A stretch of DNA of 6,710 bases from Elusimicrobiota bacterium (lineage in GTDB: Bacteria > Elusimicrobiota > Elusimicrobia > Elusimicrobiales > UBA9959), in contig JAKLEK010000081.1 in assembly GCA_022703115.1 (NCBI GenBank), positions 1 through 6,710 on the forward strand, given 5' to 3'. The notes under the pieces are model-generated. The model was not told the DNA's origin, ran no database searches, and was given only the letters and a program-made list of their open reading frames with translations. Both the position numbers and the translations under genes were made by a program. Below, one piece after another: positions 1 through 5,039 of this stretch. Positions within the stretch are counted from its first letter, which is position 1; each line of letters opens with the position of its first letter.

Positions 1-819
1 CTGGCTGCCCAGCGCCCTGGTCCTGACCTCGAACACCGTGCGCGTGTAATAGTCCAGCCCCCGGACCATGCCGGTGTTCACGCGGAATTCCACGGCGGCC
101 GACTTCAGCAGGTCCTGGGTGCGGCCGAAATGCTCGGCGCAGGGGGCGCAAAGGGAGAGTTTCGGGGCTTTGCCGGCCAGCGCCGGTCCGTCCGCCTTGC
201 AGTCCAGCGCCCGGAGAGGATTCCGTTCTATCCGGCTCCGGCATGGCTCGCACAGTTCGCCGGAGACGCCTTTCAGGAACGACGTCAGCACCGCGCGGTA
301 TGCCCCCCGGCACTCGGCGCAGCCGAGGGAATTTATCTCAACGGAGAGCCCCGGAAGCCCGGCTTGTTCCAGGAGCCTGACCAGCATTATGATGGCTTCC
401 GCGTCGGCGAAAGGAGAGGGGTTCCCGATATATTCGGCGCCTATCTGGGTGAACTCGCGATAGCGTCCGGCCTGCGGGCGTTCGGCCCTGAACATGCTTC
501 CTATGTAGAAATACTTGGCGTTCTTCCCGCTCTGGCTCAGGTTGTGCTCTATGTAGGCCCGGACCAGTCCCGGAGTGCCTTCGGGGCGTACGGCGACTTC
601 CCGGCCTCCCTGGTCGGTGAAAGCGTACATCTCCTTCTCCACGATATCCGTGGTGTCCCCGGTCGATTTCACGAAGAGTTCCCTGGCTTCGATGGTCGGG
701 AGCCTGATCTCCCGGTAACCGTGGAGCGCGAATGTCCGGCGCGCCGCGGACTCCACGGCGGCGAAAAGGTCCGATTCCGGAGGAAGTATGTCCCGGAAGC
801 CTCTCAGCGATACCGTCAT
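1..819 (-). CDS. hisS: Histidyl-tRNA synthetase, N-terminal 273 residues (3' end cut by window)
   Basis: Cytoplasmic class II aminoacyl-tRNA synthetase that charges tRNA(His) with histidine using ATP. The reading frame is open to base 1, so about 273 of the usual ~420 residues are present; motif 3 and the anticodon-binding domain lie outside the window. Visible landmarks are the N-terminal RGFRDILPP (residues 6-14), RPEGT (78-82), the class II motif 2 block FRAERPQAGRYREF (110-123) and the histidine-specific motif VRGLDYYT (252-259). Three CxxC pairs (C167/C170, C190/C193, C224/C227) sit in the segment between motif 2 and the histidine motif. The ATG start overlaps the stop of the upstream Crp/Fnr gene as ATGA, and GGGAGG at 826-831 lies 6 nt before it, so translation is probably coupled. 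Seen directly: motifs and overlap. Inferred: co-transcription with the regulator. Confidence 0.97.
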   Translation of the reverse strand, partial: MTVSLRGFRDILPPESDLFAAVESAARRTFALHGYREIRLPTIEARELFVKSTGDTTDIVEKEMYAFTDQGGREVAVRPEGTPGLVRAYIEHNLSQSGKNAKYFYIGSMFRAERPQAGRYREFTQIGAEYIGNPSPFADAEAIIMLVRLLEQAGLPGLSVEINSLGCAECRGAYRAVLTSFLKGVSGELCEPCRSRIERNPLRALDCKADGPALAGKAPKLSLCAPCAEHFGRTQDLLKSAAVEFRVNTGMVRGLDYYTRTVFEVRTRALGSQ

Positions 820-1487
820 GACGCGCCTCCCGCTATGGACCTGAGCCTTCGCATATCCAGCACGGAAAGCTCCCCGCGCTTATAGGAGATCACTCCGCTC
901 CGCTTCAGGGTGTTGACGGCCCGGCATACCGGCACCCTGGTGGTGCCCATATAATCCGCTATTTCGGTCTGGCTCATTTTCATGGTGAACCTGCCGGAAG
1001 GCTTGTCCCCGGCCAGGTTCATGATCGCCGCCGCCAGCCGGCCGAGGATGTTATGAAAGAGCATCGACTCTATCTCTTTATCGCATTTGTTTATCCTGTC
1101 CACCAGGGTATGCAGGAGCTTGAGCGTGAAGTCAGGGCTCCGGAGTATGAGTTCCCTGAAATTCCGGCTCGAAATGACCAGAAGCTCGCTCTCCTCCACC
1201 GCCTGAGCGGAAGCGGACCTCACCTTCCCGCCCAGAAGGGACATTTCCCCCAGGAAGTCGCCTTTTTTGAGGTAGGCGAAGGTCTTGCGTTTTTCGGGGC
1301 CGATGGCGGCGAATACTTTTATCCTGCCGGACTTCACGATGAAGAAGTTCCGTCCTATATCGGCCTTGTGGAATACCATCTCGCCTTCGCGGTACCTTCT
1401 GGTCCTGGCGATGGACAGGATGCGGTCTATTTCCCGCTGTCCGAGGACCTTGAAAAAACTGACATTGCGGAGCATTTTAACGGACAT
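816..1487 (-). CDS. Crp/Fnr-family transcriptional regulator
   Basis: Predicted cytoplasmic DNA-binding regulator of 223 residues, the normal length for the family. An N-terminal cyclic-nucleotide-binding beta-barrel spans about residues 8-105 and contains GDFLGEMSLL (76-85) followed by R90-S91-A92. This matches the phosphate-binding cassette of CRP (GE....RSA), so binding of a cyclic nucleotide is plausible. A long dimerisation helix spans about 107-142, and a winged HTH about 145-215. The HTH is MSQTEIADYM followed by GTTRVPVCRAV (181-191). The recognition helix reads R-V-P-V-C-R where CRP has R-E-T-V-G-R, so the usual Glu is missing. Only two cysteines (135, 188) are present, so it is not an FNR-type Fe-S oxygen sensor. 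AAAGGA (1494-1499) lies 6 nt before the start. It is first gene of an apparent operon with hisS. Effector and targets are unknown. Confidence 0.92.
   Translation of the reverse strand: MSVKMLRNVSFFKVLGQREIDRILSIARTRRYREGEMVFHKADIGRNFFIVKSGRIKVFAAIGPEKRKTFAYLKKGDFLGEMSLLGGKVRSASAQAVEESELLVISSRNFRELILRSPDFTLKLLHTLVDRINKCDKEIESMLFHNILGRLAAAIMNLAGDKPSGRFTMKMSQTEIADYMGTTRVPVCRAVNTLKRSGVISYKRGELSVLDMRRLRSIAGGAS
826..831 (-). promoter_or_regulatory. Ribosome binding site of hisS inside the upstream gene
   Basis: On the minus strand GGGAGG lies 6 nt before the hisS ATG (817-819) and inside the last codons of the Crp/Fnr gene. It supports the ATGA overlap as the true hisS start. Confidence 0.75.
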
Positions 1488-1578
1488 TTTTCATCCTTTC
1501 CCCGGCCTTATCCGCCGGGCGCCGAACTGGGATACGCCGCTTCGGGTACGGCGGCCTTCGCGGTGAATTACGCGGCAT
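1477..1578 (-). CDS. Possible 33-codon leader ORF overlapping the Crp/Fnr start
   Basis: In the 5' leader of the regulator gene an ATG (1576-1578) opens a frame of 33 codons ending in TAA (1477-1479), 11 nt inside the regulator coding sequence. A Shine-Dalgarno-like AAGGGA (1586-1591) lies 7 nt upstream. The predicted peptide begins MPRNSPRRPPYPKRR and is strongly basic, with 9 Arg, 3 Lys and 7 Pro; it has no histidine, so it is not a classical His attenuation peptide. The overlapping stop would allow coupling to the regulator start. Against it: a short ORF in G+C-rich DNA can arise by chance, and I recognise no homologue. Confidence 0.3.
   Translation of the reverse strand: MPRNSPRRPPYPKRRIPVRRPADKAGERMKNVR
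1494..1499 (-). promoter_or_regulatory. Ribosome binding site of the Crp/Fnr gene
   Basis: AAAGGA on the minus strand ends 6 nt before the ATG at 1485-1487 and decides this start over the internal ATG at codon 5. It lies immediately downstream of a small hairpin (1501-1519). Confidence 0.7.
1501..1519 (-). promoter_or_regulatory. Small hairpin directly upstream of the Crp/Fnr RBS
   Basis: CCCGGC (1501-1506) and GCCGGG (1514-1519) pair perfectly around a 7-nt loop. The hairpin ends 1 nt from the AAAGGA ribosome site and lies inside the possible leader ORF. A ribosome translating that ORF would melt it. The pairing is seen directly; a regulatory role is inference, and six G+C pairs can occur by chance here. 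Confidence 0.3.
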
Positions 1579-1636
1579 GATCTTGTCCCTTCGCTTCCTC
1601 AATGAAAATCTTGTTGAACCGCGGAATTCAGGTTAG

Positions 1637-1665
1637 ATTATATCACTTATGGGCGACCCTTCGAA
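1637..1665 (-). promoter_or_regulatory. Extended -10 promoter for the Crp/Fnr-hisS unit
   Basis: On the minus strand TGATATAAT contains a perfect -10 hexamer TATAAT (1637-1642) preceded by the extended -10 dinucleotide TG. A 17-nt spacer leads to a weak -35 candidate TTCGAA (1660-1665, 3 of 6 to consensus), which touches the arm of the upstream hairpin. The expected start of transcription is near 1630, giving a leader of about 140 nt. No other good promoter was seen between the protease stop and the regulator. Confidence 0.65.
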
Positions 1666-1708
1666 ACGAAGACCCCGGCCCTTGTTCGGAGGGGCCGGGG
1701 TCTTCGTT
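1665..1708 (-). terminator. Long perfect hairpin after the protease gene, probable terminator
   Basis: Arms 1665-1681 and 1692-1708 form a perfect 17-bp stem (AACGAAGACCCCGGCCC and its complement) with a 10-nt loop. The hairpin begins 17 nt past the protease stop, where a terminator is expected. On the minus strand only a short TT/TTTC tract at the edge of the stem follows, not a real U-run, so it is not a textbook intrinsic terminator. It could also protect the 3' end of the mRNA. The stem is symmetrical, but no plus-strand gene runs into it. Confidence 0.7.
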
Positions 1709-1725
1709 CAGACCTGGGGCGGGGG

Positions 1726-2721
1726 TCACTGGAAATCAAGCTGTATGCCTTTCGGAAGCTCTATCCCCCCCCCGTTCACGGAGTTCGCGTCTATGGCCTG
1801 GAAGGTCTCGGCCTGTCCGGAGGGGCCGGCGGCCTTGCCGGATATGAAGGACTCCACGAGCGAGACCTTGGTCACGTCCTCCCCGCGTCCGCCGTTCTGG
1901 TCGTAGACCGCCATCGTAGTGCACTCGGCCGGGGTCTGGGCGAAGTCGTCGTCGCCGCGGACCAGAATTCCCTCGATGGCGTTGGTCGCCGCGTTGAAGA
2001 CCGGGGAACCGGAGTTCCCCCCGAAGGTGTCCAGGTCAGCCACGAAGAAAGCGGGGTTCGAGGCGTCGCGGACGGTCGAGCCTCCTGATACCTTGAGCGG
2101 TATGCCCACGGGATATCCTATGACGAACACCTTATCCCCTTTCTGCACTTTCTGGTTCCGGCTGATGGCCAGAGGCGCCCGGTCCTGGACCGCCCGGTCC
2201 AGACGTATCAGCGCGTAATCCTTGCCTTTCGGCTCCAGCGCGCGCGTGACTATCTCTTTGCAGCCGTAAACGTTACCGGCGGGTATGGTTTCCGGGGCTT
2301 TGCCGCCGGATGATGTCACGGCGAAGCCGAACACTATCTTAGCGCCGGCGCAGTCGAAATCGTCCCTGATGCAGTGTCCGGCCGTCATCAGCAGGTCTTT
2401 ACCGACCAGCGAGCCGGAGCAGAAAGCCCCCAGGGGCTGTTCGCTGAAAGGCTCTCCGGGGCACAGGTTCATTTTCTCGCCGAAATTATCGGTCAGAAGC
2501 CGGTAATTGCCGCCCTCCTGCTGCAGCATGACGTCCTTCCAGAGGGAGGCGACGGAATCGGCCAGCTTGCGGTCCGCCGGGGAAGCGGCGAAGTAGTCCT
2601 GACGGTTGTCGGTCCCGTATATGCTTTTCGGAGCTGGCACGCGCGGCAAAGCGGACGCGGCGGCCGCGGAGAACGAACAGATCGCCGCCAGCGCCAGAAT
2701 TCGAGTTAAAGTTATTTTCAT
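1726..2721 (-). CDS. Secreted trypsin/V8-like serine protease (family S1)
   Basis: Predicted exported endopeptidase of 331 residues. Residues 1-24 form a Sec signal peptide: charged MKITLTR, a hydrophobic core and an A-S-A site before LPRVPAP. The catalytic triad is complete: His116 in LMTAGHC (111-117), Asp168 in KDYALIRLD (167-175) and Ser237 in GGNSGSP (234-240). The stretch AFCSGSLVGKDLLMTAGHC pairs C101 with C117 as in chymotrypsin-fold enzymes. Other mature cysteines are 87, 124, 154 and 267. A propeptide-like region rich in polar residues (about 25-95) precedes the fold, and a Gly-rich tail (about 296-331) follows it. Substrate is unknown; the signal peptide indicates periplasm or exterior. 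The ATG has a near-perfect AAGGAG 5 nt upstream. It appears monocistronic, between its own promoter with a palindromic operator and a hairpin. Confidence 0.93.
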   Translation of the reverse strand: MKITLTRILALAAICSFSAAAASALPRVPAPKSIYGTDNRQDYFAASPADRKLADSVASLWKDVMLQQEGGNYRLLTDNFGEKMNLCPGEPFSEQPLGAFCSGSLVGKDLLMTAGHCIRDDFDCAGAKIVFGFAVTSSGGKAPETIPAGNVYGCKEIVTRALEPKGKDYALIRLDRAVQDRAPLAISRNQKVQKGDKVFVIGYPVGIPLKVSGGSTVRDASNPAFFVADLDTFGGNSGSPVFNAATNAIEGILVRGDDDFAQTPAECTTMAVYDQNGGRGEDVTKVSLVESFISGKAAGPSGQAETFQAIDANSVNGGGIELPKGIQLDFQ

Positions 2722-2726
2722 AATAA

Positions 2727-2732
2727 CTCCTT
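2727..2732 (-). promoter_or_regulatory. Ribosome binding site of the protease gene
   Basis: AAGGAG on the minus strand lies 5 nt before the ATG at 2719-2721. It is a strong Shine-Dalgarno match and fixes the start that gives a clean signal peptide. Confidence 0.85.
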
Positions 2733-2793
2733 AAGTAAAGAGATCGGCCGGGCCGCGTCGTAAAGATCGTTCCGTGATATCCTTCGTGGTGAT

Positions 2794-2822
2794 AGTGTAC
2801 CTGACGGGTTGACTAAAGTCAA
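2794..2822 (-). promoter_or_regulatory. Sigma70-type promoter of the protease gene
   Basis: On the minus strand the -35 TTGACT (2817-2822, 5 of 6 to consensus) and the -10 TACACT (2794-2799, 4 of 6) are separated by exactly 17 nt. The predicted start is near 2787, giving a leader of about 66 nt. It sits in the only gap upstream of the protease and would make that gene independent of the membrane protein gene. Confidence 0.7.
2809..2822. promoter_or_regulatory. Perfect 14-bp palindrome over the -35 box, candidate Crp/Fnr-type operator
   Basis: TTGACTTTAGTCAA (minus strand) has 6-bp arms around a central TT. It matches the TTGA-N6-TCAA architecture of FNR/FixK/DNR-type sites, where FNR itself uses TTGAT-N4-ATCAA. 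It completely covers the -35 hexamer of the protease promoter, a position at which a bound regulator would be expected to block polymerase. A Crp/Fnr-family gene lies about 1.3 kb downstream. The palindrome and its position are seen; that this regulator binds it is inference. Confidence 0.5.
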
Positions 2823-2862
2823 TACCCGCAGGACCCATCCGGAGAAGGGACTTTGGACCTAT

Positions 2863-3846
2863 TCAGAAGCCGGCGACATAGAGCCGCACCGTGCGGGCGT
2901 CTATGAGCGGCGGAGTGAGATAGAGCACCGCGGCCAGTGCCAGGGCCGCAGCCAATAGGACGCGCGGAGAGGGATAGACGCCCGGCAGGGGCTCCTGGGC
3001 GTTCTCCTCCCAGGAGCGTCCGCAGCGCAGATAGGTGGCGAGATTATACATGGCGTAGCATCCCAGCGCTAAAAGCGGGAAGGCCAGGTAGGCCGTCAGC
3101 GGCGTTCCGAAGAGTTCCAGCTTCCCGGCCAGAGGCGCCGTATAGACCGTTTTCGAGCCGGACATATGGTTCCAGAGTCCCAGGAGTAAACCGTATGCCG
3201 CGCCGGAAGCCAGGAGACGTAAAGATCTTCGCGCGTCCCCTCTCTCGAGGTCGCGCAGCAGGGATCGGAGTCGAAGCCTGTAACAGAGCGGCTCCAGCAG
3301 AAGCGGGAAAGCGACCCATAGAAGCGCGAAAAAGTACCTGGGCATGAGCAGCGGGAGGGCTAATGATGCCGCGCCGGCGGCGGTGAGGCGGTCCAGCAGG
3401 CGCGGCGTTATCCGCAGAGGCGCCGCCGCGGAGCTTTTGAAAAGGCCGATGGCGGAAAGCGTCTCCGCGGTCACGAACAGGCCGGGGAGGATGGTGGCGC
3501 CGGAGAGATAGTACCCGGCCCGGCGCAGTTCCGTCTCCGAAGGTACGAACATGTACCCCCAGCTGCCGAGGCGGACGTTCGCCAGCTCGAAGATGAACCA
3601 GATGAAGACGGACCACGGAAGCAGAAACAGGAACTCTTCGGTCCTGGAGACAATGAGGGATTCCCCCTTCAGGCCGTATACGACCGCGTCCGACAGGAGA
3701 ATGTAAGACCACCACGCGAATATGTGGAAAAGGCTCCTGAACGGTTCTACGCCGAGCGCGTTCCCGGCCGTTCCCATGAACGCCAGCAGAACTCCGGCGT
3801 AGAGCGGGAACCTGGCCTTGGCGTCCTCTATGGCCCCTTGCGGCAT
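2863..3846 (-). CDS. Polytopic integral membrane protein of unknown function
   Basis: A 327-residue inner-membrane protein with about nine hydrophobic segments, near residues 14-32, 38-58, 71-89, 112-136, 154-168, 170-188, 211-226, 247-272 and 295-312. There is no cleavable signal peptide. I recognise no enzyme or transporter signature with confidence. Two stretches resemble each other: FELANVRLGSWGYMFVP (86-102), and LGLWNHMSGSKTVYTAP (222-238) followed by FGTPLTAYLAFPLLALGCYAMYN. Both place Asn 8-9 residues before Tyr and then Pro at a membrane edge, suggesting an old internal duplication. An Arg-rich loop (about 189-210) separates the halves. The ATG has no well-spaced Shine-Dalgarno; the best GGAGGG is 14 nt away in a hairpin arm, and no upstream in-frame start exists back to the preceding gene. 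The Ldh2-type gene is 49 bp upstream on the same strand. Confidence 0.85.
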   Translation of the reverse strand: MPQGAIEDAKARFPLYAGVLLAFMGTAGNALGVEPFRSLFHIFAWWSYILLSDAVVYGLKGESLIVSRTEEFLFLLPWSVFIWFIFELANVRLGSWGYMFVPSETELRRAGYYLSGATILPGLFVTAETLSAIGLFKSSAAAPLRITPRLLDRLTAAGAASLALPLLMPRYFFALLWVAFPLLLEPLCYRLRLRSLLRDLERGDARRSLRLLASGAAYGLLLGLWNHMSGSKTVYTAPLAGKLELFGTPLTAYLAFPLLALGCYAMYNLATYLRCGRSWEENAQEPLPGVYPSPRVLLAAALALAAVLYLTPPLIDARTVRLYVAGF

Positions 3847-3852
3847 ATTCGT

Positions 3853-3888
3853 CCGTCCGGCCCTCCTCTCAGGCGGAGGGCCGGACGG
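3853..3888 (-). terminator. Perfect 14-bp-stem hairpin between the dehydrogenase and membrane protein genes
   Basis: Arms 3853-3866 (CCGTCCGGCCCTCC) and 3875-3888 pair perfectly around an 8-nt loop. On the minus strand it begins 7 nt after the dehydrogenase stop and ends 6 nt before the next ATG. No U-tract follows, so it is either a weak or partial terminator, or an mRNA-stability element. Its distal arm contains GGAGGG, the only Shine-Dalgarno-like sequence for the membrane protein gene, so folding would also limit translation of that gene. Confidence 0.6.
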
Positions 3889-3895
3889 CCTCTGT

Positions 3896-5014
3896 TCAGC
3901 CTTTGAACGGGAACTTGTACCCTTTAAGTCCGAGTTCGTCCCGCATCTTTATGACTTCGCGCTGGGTTTCCCTGTTTATCGGCACCCCTCTGTCCCTGCG
4001 GGCCAGCCAGTTCAGGTGCTCCTTCTCTCCCGCGGTGAAGATCCGTCTGGCGCCGGGCATCTTCCGGGACGCGCGCAGGTCGCGGAGTATGGACCCGGCT
4101 ATCCGCTTGAAAGTCCGCAGTTCTATGAAGGCCGGGACGTTTATAGCTATGAAGAAGTGTCCCAGCGGGTAGGGGACCTTCCTGCCGTTCTTGTAGCCGG
4201 AGAGCATTTTCAGATAGGATCCGCCCTGCAGGGCCGCGCTGAGGATCTCTACGGCCGTGGCGTATCCGTATCCTTTGTATCCGCTGAACTCTTCCCCGAT
4301 CCCCCCCAGAGGCACCAGGGAGGCGGAGCCGGCTATTAGGTCCTGGAGCACTTTCTTCGGATCGGTCTTGGAACCGCCGTTCCGGTCTATGACCCAGCCG
4401 GCCGGCATCTTCTTGCCGAGCTTTGCGTATATCTCGACCTTCCCGCGCTGTATTATGGAGGTGGCGCAGTCCAGCAGAAAAGGGAACTTCTCGTCTGTGG
4501 GTATGCCGAACGTCAGGGGATTCGTGCCCAGCATGTTCTCCGTCCCGAAGGTCGGAGCGAGCGACGGCCTGGCGTTGGTGCCCGTTATGCCTATCATCCC
4601 CTCCTTCACCGCCATAAGGGAATAATAGCCGGCGATCCCGAAATGAGTGGAATTGCGCACCACGCTCATGCCTAGGCCGTGCTTGCGGGCCTTTCTTATG
4701 GCCATTTCCATGGCCCGGCGCGCCACCACGTGCCCCATGCCGTTGCCGCCGTCTATCACGGTCGCGCCGGCCCGTTCCCTGACGATCTTCAGGCCGGTGG
4801 TCGGAAGCTGTATGCCTTCCCTGATGCGGTCGTAGTATATAGGCTTCATGCGCGAAATGCCGTGCGAATCGAAACCGAGCTTGTCCGCCATTATGAGCAC
4901 TTCCGCGCAGGTGGCGGCCTCCTTTTTAGGGACGCCTAGCCCGATGAACACGTCCCGCATGAATCTTTCCATCACGTCGAATTTCACCCATACCGACCCT
5001 TTTTCTATGTCCAT
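3896..5014 (-). CDS. Ldh2/malate-lactate dehydrogenase family NAD(P)-dependent oxidoreductase
   Basis: A 372-residue cytoplasmic oxidoreductase of the Ldh2 fold, a family distinct from Rossmann-fold lactate/malate dehydrogenases. Known members act on malate, lactate, sulfolactate, ureidoglycolate, diketogulonate or cyclic imino acids; the substrate here cannot be read from sequence. Family marks are DSHGISR (49-55), VRNSTHFGIAGYYS (119-132), the block FGTENMLGTNPLTFGIP (156-172), LDCATSIIQRGK (181-192), GGIGEEFSGYKGYGYA (237-252) and FFIAINVPAF (287-296). The conserved His51 and His124 are present. Length is close to the family norm (~335-365), with a basic C-terminal tail (GLKGYKFPFKG). AGGAGG lies 10 nt before the ATG, and the gene starts 25 bp after murG, so it is probably in the ftsW-murG operon. 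That neighbourhood is unusual and might suggest a cell-envelope precursor role, which is inference only. Confidence 0.9.
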   Translation of the reverse strand: MDIEKGSVWVKFDVMERFMRDVFIGLGVPKKEAATCAEVLIMADKLGFDSHGISRMKPIYYDRIREGIQLPTTGLKIVRERAGATVIDGGNGMGHVVARRAMEMAIRKARKHGLGMSVVRNSTHFGIAGYYSLMAVKEGMIGITGTNARPSLAPTFGTENMLGTNPLTFGIPTDEKFPFLLDCATSIIQRGKVEIYAKLGKKMPAGWVIDRNGGSKTDPKKVLQDLIAGSASLVPLGGIGEEFSGYKGYGYATAVEILSAALQGGSYLKMLSGYKNGRKVPYPLGHFFIAINVPAFIELRTFKRIAGSILRDLRASRKMPGARRIFTAGEKEHLNWLARRDRGVPINRETQREVIKMRDELGLKGYKFPFKG

Positions 5015-5024
5015 GACTTTTTCT

Positions 5025-5030
5025 CCTCCT
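5025..5030 (-). promoter_or_regulatory. Ribosome binding site of the Ldh2-type gene
   Basis: AGGAGG on the minus strand, in the 25-nt gap after the murG stop, lies 10 nt before the ATG at 5012-5014 and supports that start. The overlapping GGAGGA is slightly closer. Confidence 0.75.
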
Positions 5031-5039
5031 TGGAACCGG

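Noticed and set aside
130..885. Long plus-strand open frame (251 codons) at the left edge
   Set aside because: It is antisense to hisS and the end of the regulator gene. Its translation is compositionally odd and carries no motif, while the minus strand gives an unmistakable HisRS.
1599..1617. TCAA-N11-TTGA inverted repeat as a second Crp/Fnr operator in the regulator leader
   Set aside because: The half-sites point the wrong way and the spacing does not fit TTGA-N6-TCAA. A 4-bp arm match is expected by chance.
2809..2837. Plus-strand promoter using the same palindrome as its -35
   Set aside because: A TTGACT is present on the plus strand, but no -10-like hexamer occurs at 16-18 nt (GACCCA) and no plus-strand gene follows.
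3044..3715. Alternative minus-strand frame of 223 codons inside the membrane protein gene
   Set aside because: It is an Arg/Pro-rich out-of-frame reading. The overlapping frame has regular hydrophobic segments and fills the space between neighbours.
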